From Nocardioides ginsengisegetis (GTDB lineage: Bacteria > Actinomycetota > Actinomycetes > Propionibacteriales > Nocardioidaceae), in assembly GCF_014138045.1 (NCBI RefSeq), contig NZ_JACGXA010000001.1, forward strand, positions 3,581,001-3,645,000: a DNA stretch of 64,000 bases, in the 5' to 3' direction. The notes under the pieces were generated by a model. That model saw nothing but the letters and a program-made list of their open reading frames with translations, ran no database searches and was not told the DNA's origin. Shown piece by piece: positions 24,365-32,699 of this stretch (positions within the stretch are counted from its first letter, which is position 1; each line of letters opens with the position of its first letter). The position numbers and the translations under genes were made by a program.

Positions 24365-25318
24365 ATGACCCGCACCCTTTCCCTGATCACTCCCTCCGGT
24401 CGACTGACCCTCGGCAACCTGCTCGGCGCCCTGCGCCCGATGGCGGCCCGGCAGGAGGACGCCTTCTACGGACTGTCCGACCTGCACGCGATGACGACGG
24501 CCCACGATCCGGCACTGCTGCGCGACCGCACCTCCGAGATGGCCACCCTGCTCCTGGCGGTGGGGTTGGACCGGGCCACGCTGTTCCGGCAGAGCCGCGT
24601 GCGCACGCACGCGCAGCTGGCCTACCTGCTCGAGTGCACCGCCCACACCGGTGAGCTCAACCGGATGATCCAGTTCAAGGAGAAGGGGCGGGGCGTGGCG
24701 TCGACGCGAGTTTCGCTCTACACCTATCCGGTGCTGATGGCCGCCGACATCCTGCTCTACCGGCCGAGCGTCGTGCCGGTCGGCGACGACCAGCGCCAGC
24801 ACGTCGAGCTGACCCGGGACCTGGCGATCCGGTTCAACGCGGCGTACGGCGAGGTGTTCACGGTGCCGTCCATCGCCACCCCCGCGGCCGGCGCGCGGGT
24901 GATGGACCTGGCAGACCCGACCCGCAAGATGAGCAAGTCGGCGGACGCGGCGGGGTCGATCTTCCTGCTCGACTCCCCCGACGTCGTACGCCGCAAGGTC
25001 GCGCGCGCGGTCACCGACTCCGAGACGGGGCCGGCGGCGGTGCGTGCCGACCGGGCCGCGAAGCCGGGGGTGACCAACCTGCTCGACATCCTCGGGGCGT
25101 GCGGCGGAGAGGCGGAGGGCATCACGACCTACGGCGCGCTGAAGAAGGCGGTCACCGACGCGGTCGTGGCCGAGCTCGAGCCGATCCGGAAGCGCTACGA
25201 CGACCTCGCGGCCGACCCGGCGCACGTGACGGACGTCTTCGCGGCCGGCGCGGCACGGTGCCGCGAGGTGACCGCGCCGGTGCTCGCCGCGGCCGAGGCC
25301 GCGATCGGTCTCGCGTGA
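24365..25318 (+). CDS. trpS: Tryptophanyl-tRNA synthetase, auxiliary attenuation-controlled type
   Basis: 317 residues from the ATG preceded by AGGAG at 6-nt spacing; an upstream in-frame start would cross the attenuator. Class I signatures: PSGRLTLGN (10-18) and KMSKS in DPTRKMSKSADAAGS, with QFKEKGRG and PVGDDQRQHVELTRDLA typical of TrpRS. Position 9, Gln in the well-studied indolmycin-sensitive Geobacillus enzyme, is Thr here; the active-site His (H41) is kept. Leader and gene order match Streptomyces trpRS1, an inducible indolmycin-resistant copy, so a second housekeeping trpS is expected elsewhere. Confidence 0.92.
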   Translation: MTRTLSLITPSGRLTLGNLLGALRPMAARQEDAFYGLSDLHAMTTAHDPALLRDRTSEMATLLLAVGLDRATLFRQSRVRTHAQLAYLLECTAHTGELNRMIQFKEKGRGVASTRVSLYTYPVLMAADILLYRPSVVPVGDDQRQHVELTRDLAIRFNAAYGEVFTVPSIATPAAGARVMDLADPTRKMSKSADAAGSIFLLDSPDVVRRKVARAVTDSETGPAAVRADRAAKPGVTNLLDILGACGGEAEGITTYGALKKAVTDAVVAELEPIRKRYDDLAADPAHVTDVFAAGAARCREVTAPVLAAAEAAIGLA

Positions 25319-25322
25319 GCCG

Positions 25323-26069
25323 TCAGCCGACGCCGATCCGGACCAGGTGCGCGGTCTCGAGCGGGCGCTCGAGCGAGGGGAGGTGGCCCGCCCACGGGAG
25401 CTCGACGAGCTCGGCGTCCGGCAGTGCCCGCACCAGCTCGTGTGCGGTCTGCACGAAGAACGGCAGGTCGTGCCCGCCGACGACGACGGTCGTGTGCATG
25501 GTCAGGCGCGCCAGATCGACCGGCAGCTCGCCACCCTCGGCGTGGTCGGTCGTGACCTGGTGCTCGAAGATGCCGCGCTGCATCTTCCAGACGAGCTCGC
25601 GGGCGTCCTCGGCCGCGTCGGGCCCGACGAAGGTCGCGACGTTGAGGTCGGTGGCGGTGTCGAGGTCGCCGGCCTCCACCAGCTCGCCCTCGCGCCGCCA
25701 GAAGTCGCGCAGCCGGTCGTCGGGCTCAGCGACCTCGGCCAGCGGCGCGAGCAGCACGAGGCGCTCGACCCGCTCGGGGACGGCGGTCGCGAGCTGGAGG
25801 GCGACGTACGCGCCGTAGGACGCCCCGACCAGCGCGAACTCCTCGGCGCCGAGGTGGTCGAGCAGGGCGAGGACGTCCTCGGCGTCGGTGTAGGGGTCGC
25901 CGGGCTCCAGCGGGGTGTGGCCGTAGCCGCGGAGGTCGGGGCGGACGACGCGGTGGCCCGGGACGAGCTCCTCGACCTGGGTCTGCCACATCCGCAGGTC
26001 GGCGACTCCGGCGTGGATCAGGACGACGACGGGGCCGGAGCCCTCGTCACGGTGGTGGAGGATCGACAT
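25323..26069 (-). CDS. Alpha/beta hydrolase
   Basis: 248 residues of the alpha/beta-hydrolase fold. The nucleophile elbow is GASYGAYVA, the oxyanion region is VLIHAGVADLRMW, the acid Asp is probably in VVGGHDLPFF and the catalytic His in PWAGHLPSLERP. The substrate cannot be read from sequence. It converges on trpS with only 4 nt between the stops. Confidence 0.88.
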   Translation of the reverse strand: MSILHHRDEGSGPVVVLIHAGVADLRMWQTQVEELVPGHRVVRPDLRGYGHTPLEPGDPYTDAEDVLALLDHLGAEEFALVGASYGAYVALQLATAVPERVERLVLLAPLAEVAEPDDRLRDFWRREGELVEAGDLDTATDLNVATFVGPDAAEDARELVWKMQRGIFEHQVTTDHAEGGELPVDLARLTMHTTVVVGGHDLPFFVQTAHELVRALPDAELVELPWAGHLPSLERPLETAHLVRIGVG

Positions 26070-26119
26070 CGCCCGATCGTGTCAGGCGGCGCGGTCCGGG
26101 CGCATCCTCTTTGCGGGGG

Positions 26120-26926
26120 TCAGCTGCCCTCGGCGAGCGCCCGGGAGCGGTCGCGGGCGGCCTCCATGGCGGCCAGGAACGCCGCGCGCACCCGGTGGAT
26201 CTCCAGCTCGCGGAGCGCGGCCGCGGTGGTGCCGGCCGGCGAGGTGACCTGCTCGCGCAGGACGGTCGGGTGCGTGCCGGTCTCGCGCAGCATCTTGGCC
26301 GAGCCGACGAGGGTCTGGACGACGAGGTCGGTGGCCGTGGCCCGGGGCAGGCCGAGGTGGACGCCCGCCTCGATCATCGACTCGACGACGAAGAAGATGT
26401 AGGCCGGACCGGAGCCGGAGATGGCAGTGACGGCGTCCTGCTGGCGCTCGGGGATGCGCAGCACCTTGCCGACCGAGGCCATCAGCGCCTCGGCCTCGGC
26501 GAGGTGGTGCTCGTCGCAGTGGGAGCCCGGCGAGATCGCGGCCATGCCCTCGTCGACGAGCGCCGGGGTGTTGGGCATGACCCGGACGACCGCGACGCCG
26601 TCGGGGACGTGCGACTCGATGAACGCCGTGGTGATGCCGGCCGCGAGCGACACCACGAGCTGGCCGGGCCGGAGGGCAGGCGCGATCTCCCGCAGGAGGT
26701 CGGCCATGTCCTGGGGCTTGACGACGAGCGCGAGCGTGTCGGCCTTCGTGGCCGCCTCGAGGTTGGAGACGACGGCGACGCCGTAGCGGTCCTCGAGCTC
26801 CTTGGCGCGCTCGGCGCGCTTCTCGCCGACGAGCAGGTTGTCCACCCGACGGCCGGCGCGGACGAGACCGGACAGGAGGGTCTCGCCCATCACGCCCGCC
26901 CCGAGGATCGCGGTCTGCTGCGCCAT
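26120..26926 (-). CDS. proC: Pyrroline-5-carboxylate reductase
   Basis: NAD(P)H-dependent last step of proline synthesis. 268 residues with the N-terminal Rossmann signature AILGAGVMGETLLSGL, RVMPNTPALV and the family signature AISGSGPAYIFFVVESMIEAGVHLGLP and EQVTSPAGTTAAALREL. It follows the proline dehydrogenase gene by 19 nt on the same strand, so the two are probably co-transcribed. Confidence 0.96.
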   Translation of the reverse strand: MAQQTAILGAGVMGETLLSGLVRAGRRVDNLLVGEKRAERAKELEDRYGVAVVSNLEAATKADTLALVVKPQDMADLLREIAPALRPGQLVVSLAAGITTAFIESHVPDGVAVVRVMPNTPALVDEGMAAISPGSHCDEHHLAEAEALMASVGKVLRIPERQQDAVTAISGSGPAYIFFVVESMIEAGVHLGLPRATATDLVVQTLVGSAKMLRETGTHPTVLREQVTSPAGTTAAALRELEIHRVRAAFLAAMEAARDRSRALAEGS

Positions 26927-26945
26927 GGGTCTGCCTCCCGTGCTG

Positions 26946-27881
26946 CTACTTCTTCGAGATCAGGGACTTCGCGAAGAATGACAGGTTCTGCGGACGCTCA
27001 GCGAGCCTTCTCATCAGGTAGCCGTACCACTCCTGGCCGTAGGGGATGTAGACGCGCATGGTCTCGCCACTGGAGGCGAGGCGCTTCTGCTCCTCGGGCC
27101 GGATGCCGTAGAGCATCTGGAACTCGTAGGACCCCTGCGCGCGGCCGTAACGGCTCGCCAGCGAGCTGGCGATCTCGACCATCCGCGGGTCGTGGGTGGC
27201 GATCATCGGGTAGCCCTGGCCGGCGAGCAGCACCTTGAGGCAGCGCACGTAGGACCGGTCGACGTCGAGGCGGTCCTGGAACGCGACGCTCTCGGGCTCC
27301 TTGTAGGCGCCCTTGCACAGCCGGACGCGCGACCCCTCGTAGGCCAGCGCGCGGCAGTCGGCCTCGGTGCGGTGCAGGTAGGCCTGCAGCACGGCGCCGG
27401 TCTCGGGGAAGTCCTTGCGCAGCTCGCGCAGCGTGGCGAGGGTGCGGTCGGTGGTGGTGTGGTCCTCCATGTCGAGGGTCACCGTGGTGCCGGCGTTGCG
27501 GGCGGCCCGGCAGATCGTGCGGGCGTTCTCGAGGGCGATCTTGTCGCCGTTGTCCGGGATCGCCTGGCCGACGGCCGAGAGCTTGACCGACACCTCGGCG
27601 CCGCGGGTCAGCCCGTGCGCCGCGAGGGCCTGGAGGAGATCGAGGTAGGCCGCGACGGTCGCGTCGGCCTGCTCCACGTCGAGGGTGTCCTCGCCGAGGA
27701 AGTCCAGGGTCACCTTGAGACCGTCACCGACCAGGCCGGCGGTGGCATCCACCGCGGCGTCGGTGGTCTCACCGGGGACGTAGCTCGTGACGATGCCGGC
27801 CGAGACGGGCATGGTGCTGACGAGCTTCTTGATCTGCTCGCTGCGGGCGAGCAGCAGGATCGGCTGACGGAGCAGGGACAT
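26946..27881 (-). CDS. Proline dehydrogenase
   Basis: FAD enzyme oxidising proline to pyrroline-5-carboxylate. 311 residues, the monofunctional length. The TIM-barrel shows VSVKLSAVGQ, TLDMEDH, AYLHRTEADC, RLCKGAYKEP, ATHDPRMVE and the C-terminal signature YEFQMLYGIRPEEQKRL and RVYIPYGQEWYGYLMRRLAERP. The ATG at 27881 is chosen because TAACCT ends 7 nt upstream, suggesting a leaderless mRNA. Its product is the substrate of the adjacent ProC, so the pair could run a proline/P5C redox cycle. Confidence 0.94.
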   Translation of the reverse strand: MSLLRQPILLLARSEQIKKLVSTMPVSAGIVTSYVPGETTDAAVDATAGLVGDGLKVTLDFLGEDTLDVEQADATVAAYLDLLQALAAHGLTRGAEVSVKLSAVGQAIPDNGDKIALENARTICRAARNAGTTVTLDMEDHTTTDRTLATLRELRKDFPETGAVLQAYLHRTEADCRALAYEGSRVRLCKGAYKEPESVAFQDRLDVDRSYVRCLKVLLAGQGYPMIATHDPRMVEIASSLASRYGRAQGSYEFQMLYGIRPEEQKRLASSGETMRVYIPYGQEWYGYLMRRLAERPQNLSFFAKSLISKK

Positions 27882-27888
27882 GCGGCAG

Positions 27889-27894
27889 AGGTTA
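27889..27894 (-). promoter_or_regulatory. -10 element (TAACCT) for proline dehydrogenase
   Basis: TAACCT on the minus strand ends 7 nt before the ATG at 27881, a leaderless spacing. Confidence 0.5.
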
Positions 27895-27943
27895 CGCCGA
27901 GAGGCCGGGCAGGTCCCAAGCGGCGGAGTCGACCGGGGGCCGG

Positions 27944-28681
27944 CTACGGCGTACGACGGCGCAGGGTGGCCGCCCCCAGGCACAGCATCGTGACCGCGAA
28001 ACCCGCGACGACCGCGAGGTCGCGCCACACGTCGCCGGTGGCGGAGGTGCGGGTGAGGGTCTGCATCGCGTTGACGGCGTAGGACAGCGGCAACACGTCG
28101 CTCACGGCCGACAGGACGTCCGGGAGCAGGTCGCGGGGCACGAACAGCCCGCACAGCAGGATCTGCGGGATGACCAGCGCCGGCATGAACTGCACCGCCT
28201 GGAACTCGGTGCGCGCAAAGGCCGAGACGAACAGGCCCAGGGCCGTGCCGAGGACGGCGTCGGCGACCGCGACGAGGGTGAGCAGCCAGACCGGGCCCTG
28301 CACCTCGAGCCCGAGCAGCCCCACCGCGATGCTCACCGCGAGCACCGACTGGACGGCCGCGACGACCCCGAAGGCGAGGGCGTAGCCGAGCAGGAAGTCG
28401 AGCTTGCCCATCGGCATGGCCAGCAGCCGCTCGAGCGTGCCGCTGGAGCGCTCGCGGAGGGTCGTCACGCTGGTCACCAGGAACATCACGATGAACGGGA
28501 ACATCGCCAGCAGGGCCGGGCCTACCCGGTCGAACAGCGTGCCCCCGGTGGCGTCGTACATCCACCAGAGCAGGGTGATCAGCAGGCAGGGCAGGACCAG
28601 CAGCATCGCCAGGGTGCGGTGGTCCCGGCGGAGCTGGGTCAGGACGCGGGCGGCCACCGCCAGGGTGATGCGCGGGGTCAT
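27944..28681 (-). CDS. ABC-2 type transporter permease
   Basis: 245 residues with six hydrophobic segments (about 24-42, 55-75, 95-130, 135-155, 165-185, 220-238). The ABC-2 family signature ERSSGTLERLLAMPMGKLDFLLGYALAF and the exporter motif FVPRDLLPDVLSAVSDVLPLSYAV are visible. The ATG overlaps the upstream ATPase stop (ATGA). Together they form a two-gene export system of the drug/antibiotic or lipid exporter type; cargo unknown. Confidence 0.9.
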   Translation of the reverse strand: MTPRITLAVAARVLTQLRRDHRTLAMLLVLPCLLITLLWWMYDATGGTLFDRVGPALLAMFPFIVMFLVTSVTTLRERSSGTLERLLAMPMGKLDFLLGYALAFGVVAAVQSVLAVSIAVGLLGLEVQGPVWLLTLVAVADAVLGTALGLFVSAFARTEFQAVQFMPALVIPQILLCGLFVPRDLLPDVLSAVSDVLPLSYAVNAMQTLTRTSATGDVWRDLAVVAGFAVTMLCLGAATLRRRTP

Positions 28682-29391
28682 GCGGCGTCCGCTTCCACGA
28701 TGGCGAGGAACGCGGCCTCGATGTCGGCCGCGCCGGTCTGCTGCCGGATCTCCTGGGGGCTGCCGTCGCCGATGATCCGCCCCTCGCGCATCAGGAGCAG
28801 CCGGTCACAGCGGTCGGCCTCGTCCATGACGTGGCTGGAGACGAAGACCGCGGCCCCGTCGTCGGCGAGGCGGTGGAACAGCGCCCACAGGTCCCGGCGC
28901 AGGACCGGGTCGAGGCCGACCGTCGGCTCGTCCAGCACGAGCAGGTCGGGGGTCTTGAGCAGCGCGACGGCGAGGCTGGCGCGCGAGCGCTGGCCGCCGC
29001 TCATCTGCCCCACGACCTGGTCGCGGTGCCGGCCCAGGTCGACCTGCTCCACGGCCCGGTCGACCTCGCTCCTCCCCACGCCGAGGACGCGGGCGAAGAA
29101 GGCGAGGTTCTCGGCGACGGTGAGGTCGTCGTAGACGCTGGCGGCCTGGGTGACGTAGCCGATCCGGTCGCGCAGCGGTGGCGAGCCGGCGGGCTCGCCG
29201 AAGACGGTGACGGTGCCGCCGGCGAGGCGCTGCACCCCGACCAGGGCGCGCATGAGGGTGGACTTGCCGCAGCCGGACGGGCCGAGCAGACCGGTCACGC
29301 CGCCGCCGATCGTGAGGTCGAGGTGGCGCAGCACGTCGTGCCCGCCGCGCACGACGTCCAGGTCACGCACCTCCACCGCGTTGGTCGTCAT
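28678..29391 (-). CDS. ABC transporter ATP-binding protein
   Basis: 237 residues. Walker A GPSGCGKST (37-45), Q-loop YVTQAASVYDDLTV, signature MSGGQRSR, Walker B LLVLDEPTVGLDP and the switch His in VSSHVMDEADR. The start at 29391 (MTTNAVEV) is preferred over an ATG 9 nt upstream because CACAAT lies 7 nt before it. Coupled by ATGA to the ABC-2 permease downstream. Confidence 0.92.
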   Translation of the reverse strand: MTTNAVEVRDLDVVRGGHDVLRHLDLTIGGGVTGLLGPSGCGKSTLMRALVGVQRLAGGTVTVFGEPAGSPPLRDRIGYVTQAASVYDDLTVAENLAFFARVLGVGRSEVDRAVEQVDLGRHRDQVVGQMSGGQRSRASLAVALLKTPDLLVLDEPTVGLDPVLRRDLWALFHRLADDGAAVFVSSHVMDEADRCDRLLLMREGRIIGDGSPQEIRQQTGAADIEAAFLAIVEADAA

Positions 29392-29447
29392 GCGTTGCAT
29401 TGTGCGCCTGCGGAGGGCTGCTGGTGGGTTGCCGCAGCCGAGTCGGG

Positions 29448-30251
29448 TCAGGGGGTGGGCACGGCCAGGTGCTCGCGGGCGAAGTCGAGCGACTCCCGCA
29501 GGTCGGCCTCGCGCTCCTCGCGACCGCTCGCCTTGCGGGTGTTGATCTCGAGAACGATCTCGCCGGCGAAGCCGGAGCGCGCGAGGTGCTGCACGAAGGC
29601 GGCGGCCCCCATCGACCCGCGCCCGGGCACGAGGTGCTCGTCCTTGGCCGATCCGGTGCCGTCGGTGAGGTGCACGTGCCGCAGCCGGTCGCCGAGCCGG
29701 CGCGCCATCAGGATCGGGTCGGACTGGGCGATCGCGGCGTGTGAGAGGTCGATCGTGGTGTTGGCGTAGGACTCCTCGGAGGGGTCCCAGCCGGGGAGGT
29801 ACATCTCCATGCCCCGCCGCGAGGAGGCCCGCCACGGGTACATGTTCTCCACCGCGAACGCGATGCCGGTCGACGACTCGATGGCGGCGATCCCGTTGAC
29901 GAAGTCCCGGGCGTACTCCTTCTGCCACCGGAAAGGCGGGTGTACGACGACCACCTCGGCGCCGACCTCGGCCGCCATCTCGGCCGATCGCTCGAGCTTG
30001 CCCCACGGCTCGGTCCCCCAGACCCGCTGGGTGAACAGCAGGCAGGGCGCGTGGATGGCGCAGATCGGGATGCCGTGGTGCTCGGAGAGCTGCTTGACCG
30101 CGGAGGTCTGCTGGGACAGGGCGTCGATGCCGACCATGACCTCGACGGCGTCGTACCCCAGCGTGGCGGCGTAGCCGAACGCGTGCGCCGACGACTCGGG
30201 GTAGACCGAGGCCGTCGAGAGGCCGATGCGGGGAGAGGTCCGGGAAGTCAC
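29448..30251 (-). CDS. Sugar phosphate isomerase/epimerase (xylose isomerase-like TIM barrel)
   Basis: 267 residues. AP-endonuclease-2-type TIM barrel with EVMVGIDALSQ, VVVHPPFRWQ, AVENMYPWR and the metal-binding Glu in EIVLEINTRK. The GTG start (VTSRTSPRIGLSTASVYP) lies 5 nt after the stop of the Ppx/GppA gene, so they are probably co-transcribed. The reaction is not identifiable; relatives isomerise sugar phosphates or inositol derivatives. Confidence 0.85.
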   Translation of the reverse strand: MTSRTSPRIGLSTASVYPESSAHAFGYAATLGYDAVEVMVGIDALSQQTSAVKQLSEHHGIPICAIHAPCLLFTQRVWGTEPWGKLERSAEMAAEVGAEVVVVHPPFRWQKEYARDFVNGIAAIESSTGIAFAVENMYPWRASSRRGMEMYLPGWDPSEESYANTTIDLSHAAIAQSDPILMARRLGDRLRHVHLTDGTGSAKDEHLVPGRGSMGAAAFVQHLARSGFAGEIVLEINTRKASGREEREADLRESLDFAREHLAVPTP

Positions 30252-30256
30252 GGGAC

Positions 30257-31192
30257 TCAGCCCAGGACGCTGATCTGGTCGAGGCGCTCCAGGATGACGC
30301 CCTCGCGCAGCGCCCACGGGCAGATCTCGAGCTCGGTGAGGTCGAAGATGTCCATGCAGGCCTCGGCGACCAGCGCGCCGGGCACGATCTGGTGGGTCCG
30401 GCTCGGCGAGACACCGGGCAGGTCGGCCAGCTCGTCGGGCGGGATCGCGATCAGCTTGGGGATCCACTCGCGCAGCTGCTGCAGCGGCAGCGACCGCGGC
30501 ACGAGGGGTCCGTCACCGGACGGGGCGGCACCGCAGATCCGGGCCAGCGAGCGGAACGTCTTGGACGTGGCGGCCGCCCGGTCGGGGGACCCGGCACGCA
30601 GCAGGTTGCCGGCGTCGCGGGCGATCTCGGCCCGGATCTCCTTGCGGAGCTGGCGGATCGCCTCGTCGTCGGGGCGCGCGCCGCCGAAGAACTGCCGCGC
30701 CAGCCTCGCCGCGCCCAGCGGCAGCGACCAGGCCACGTCGGGCGCCTCGTCCTTGCCGCCGGCGATCTCCAGCGAGCCGCCGCCGATGTCGAAGACCGCC
30801 AGGCGGCCGGCCGACCAGCCGAACCAGCGGCGTACGGCGAGGAACGTCAGCCGGGCCTCGTCCTCCCCGGAGAGCACCTCGATGCGCACGCCGGTGCGTT
30901 CGTGCACGTGGTCGAGCACGGCCTCGCTGTTGACCGCGTCGCGGACGGCGGACGTCGCGAAGCCGAGCATGTCCTCGCAACCCTTGTCCTCGGCGACCAC
31001 GAGGGCCTGCGCAGTGAAGGCGGTGAGGGCGTCGATGCCTGTCTGGGAGACGGCTCCCGCGTCGTCGAGGTGCTCGGCCAGCCGCAGCGGCTCCTTGTAG
31101 GAGAACGCCGGCAACGGGGCCGCACCACCGTGCGCGTCGACGACGAGCAGGTGCCCGGTGTTGGAGCCGATGTCGAGGACGCCCAGACGCAT
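30257..31192 (-). CDS. Ppx/GppA family phosphatase
   Basis: 311 residues of the ASKHA fold: the phosphate-1 loop [28 protein letters not shown], the phosphate-2 loop [15 protein letters not shown], and the C-terminal [15 protein letters not shown]. Exopolyphosphatase or pppGpp phosphatase; at this short length it resembles actinobacterial Ppx1. TAGCCT (plus 31199-31204) lies 6 nt before the ATG, suggesting a leaderless mRNA. Divergent from the Cys-rich gene at 31226. Confidence 0.9.
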   Translation of the reverse strand: MRLGVLDIGSNTGHLLVVDAHGGAAPLPAFSYKEPLRLAEHLDDAGAVSQTGIDALTAFTAQALVVAEDKGCEDMLGFATSAVRDAVNSEAVLDHVHERTGVRIEVLSGEDEARLTFLAVRRWFGWSAGRLAVFDIGGGSLEIAGGKDEAPDVAWSLPLGAARLARQFFGGARPDDEAIRQLRKEIRAEIARDAGNLLRAGSPDRAAATSKTFRSLARICGAAPSGDGPLVPRSLPLQQLREWIPKLIAIPPDELADLPGVSPSRTHQIVPGALVAEACMDIFDLTELEICPWALREGVILERLDQISVLG

Positions 31193-31198
31193 GGTCCG

Positions 31199-31219
31199 AG
31201 GCTACCCGGCGGGTAGGTT
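31199..31219. promoter_or_regulatory. Divergent leaderless promoters of ppx and the Cys-rich gene
   Basis: The minus-strand TAGCCT (plus 31199-31204) is 6 nt from the ppx ATG at 31192. The plus-strand TAGGTT (31214-31219) is 6 nt from the GTG at 31226. The whole control region between the two start codons is 33 bp. Confidence 0.6.
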
Positions 31220-31225
31220 GGGGGC

Positions 31226-31990
31226 GTGCCCGAAGTGGACCTCGTCTTTCCCCGCGCCTACGTCGAGTTCGTCAACCCCGGCGACGAGTCCGAGGTGATG
31301 CGCTGCGACCTGACCTGGCTCACCTCGTCGTTCATGTGCATCTTCGGCCAGGGCTGCCAGGGCATCTACGAGACCGCCCCCGACACCGGCTGCTGCACCC
31401 TCGGCGCGCACTTCGCCGACAAGGACGACGAGAAGCGGGTGGCGTCGTACGTCGAGCAGCTCGACGAGACGCAGTGGCAGTTCAGGCCGCGGGGTCGCGC
31501 GGTCCGCAAGAAGGACTGGATCGAGACCGACGACGAGGGCGACCGCAAGACGCTCACGATCGTGGTCGACGGGCAGCAGGCGTGCGTGTTCCACAACCGC
31601 GCCGACTTCCACTCGGGAGCCGGCTGCGCGCTGCACGGGCTGGCGCTGCAGCAGGGACGCAACCCGCTCGAGACCAAGCCCGACGTGTGCTGGCAGCTGC
31701 CGATCCGGCGGACCTTCCGCAACGTCGAGCGCCAGGACGGCACGACCTACACCGAGGTCTCGATCGGCGAGTACGACCGACGCGGCTGGGGCTCGGGCGG
31801 CCACGACCTGGACTGGTACTGCTCGGGCAACACCGAGGCGCACGTCGCCCTCGAGCCGGTCTACGTCACCCACGAGCCCGAGCTCACCGAGCTGATGGGC
31901 AAGCCGGCGTACGACGAGCTGGTCCGGCACTGCGAGGCGCACGTGCGGTCCCGCTCGGCGCTGGCGCTGCATCCCGCCGACCCGCACTAG
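31226..31990 (+). CDS. Conserved Cys-rich protein of unknown function
   Basis: 254 residues with about ten cysteines in clusters: [61 protein letters not shown] and RHCEAH. The pattern, together with nearby His ([16 protein letters not shown]), suggests a bound metal or iron-sulfur cluster, resembling the YkgJ/DUF3109 style of Cys-rich proteins, but I do not recognise it firmly. No signal peptide. The GTG start is supported by TAGGTT 6 nt upstream. It may act with the divergent Ppx protein. Confidence 0.7.
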   Translation: MPEVDLVFPRAYVEFVNPGDESEVMRCDLTWLTSSFMCIFGQGCQGIYETAPDTGCCTLGAHFADKDDEKRVASYVEQLDETQWQFRPRGRAVRKKDWIETDDEGDRKTLTIVVDGQQACVFHNRADFHSGAGCALHGLALQQGRNPLETKPDVCWQLPIRRTFRNVERQDGTTYTEVSIGEYDRRGWGSGGHDLDWYCSGNTEAHVALEPVYVTHEPELTELMGKPAYDELVRHCEAHVRSRSALALHPADPH

Positions 31991-31993
31991 ACA

Positions 31994-32007
31994 TCTCGAC
32001 ATCAAGA
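31994..32007. promoter_or_regulatory. Candidate operator (TCTCGA-CA-TCAAGA)
   Basis: A near-perfect inverted repeat, TCTCGA and TCAAGA separated by CA, 4 nt after the stop of the Cys-rich gene and about 25 bp before a TTGACA (32032-32037) ahead of the VOC gene. Its shape suits a MarR-like or other dimeric regulator. Confidence 0.4.
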
Positions 32008-32060
32008 CAACCGGACCCCGGCGTACGGGTGTTGACAGGCACTGTCCGAGAATGCTTGGC

Positions 32061-32699
32061 ATGCGCCTGGACCATCTTTCTTACGCCGCAGGACCGGATG
32101 GCCTCGCCAGCACTGCCCAGCGCCTCGGGGGACTGCTCGGCCGGGACTTCGTGGACGGAGGCGTGCACCCACGCTTCGGCACCCGCAACATGATCATGCC
32201 GTTGGCCGACAACACCTACCTCGAGATCGTCGAGGTGCTCGACCACCCGGCCTCGGACAAGGCCCCCTTCGGCCAGGCCGTGCGGGCCCGGTCGGCGCTC
32301 GGCGGCGGCTGGCTCGGCTGGGTCGTCGCGGTCGACGACATCACCGTCGTGGAGTCGCGGCTCGGCCGTGAGGCCGCCTCCGGCTACCGGCACCGTCCCG
32401 ACGGCACCGAGCTGCTGTGGAAGCAGATCGGCATCAACGGGCTGATCGCCGACCCGCAGCTGCCGTTCTTCATCCAGTGGGAGTCGCCCGCCGAGCTGCA
32501 CCCCAGCGCCGGCGCCGACACGGCGTTCTCGCTCGCGTGCCTGGAGATCGCCGGCGACCCGCAGCGGGTCAGCGAGTGGCTCGGTGAGACCGTCGAGGCT
32601 CCCCTGGAGGACGTCAAGGTCGAGTGGGTCGCCCCGCACGGCACCCCCGGCATCATCGCCGCGCAGGTCCAGACCCCCAACGGGCTGGTCCGGATCTGA
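32061..32699 (+). CDS. VOC superfamily (glyoxalase-like domain) protein
   Basis: 212 residues from the ATG at 32061 (MRLDHLSYAAG); a GTG/ATG 9 nt upstream is an alternative. The N-terminal RLDHLSYAAGPDGLASTAQRLGGLLGRDF followed by GTRNMIMPLADNTYLEIVEVLD matches the glyoxalase-like domain family (PF13468 type), with paired beta-alpha-beta modules and candidate metal ligands H5 and E in YLEIVE. The reaction is unknown. The stop overlaps the methyltransferase start as CTGA. Confidence 0.82.
   Translation: MRLDHLSYAAGPDGLASTAQRLGGLLGRDFVDGGVHPRFGTRNMIMPLADNTYLEIVEVLDHPASDKAPFGQAVRARSALGGGWLGWVVAVDDITVVESRLGREAASGYRHRPDGTELLWKQIGINGLIADPQLPFFIQWESPAELHPSAGADTAFSLACLEIAGDPQRVSEWLGETVEAPLEDVKVEWVAPHGTPGIIAAQVQTPNGLVRI

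Noticed and set aside
24185..24365. T-box riboswitch upstream of trpS
   Set aside because: No T-box sequence or specifier-loop layout is visible, and the tandem Trp codons in a short ORF with competing hairpins explain the leader better.
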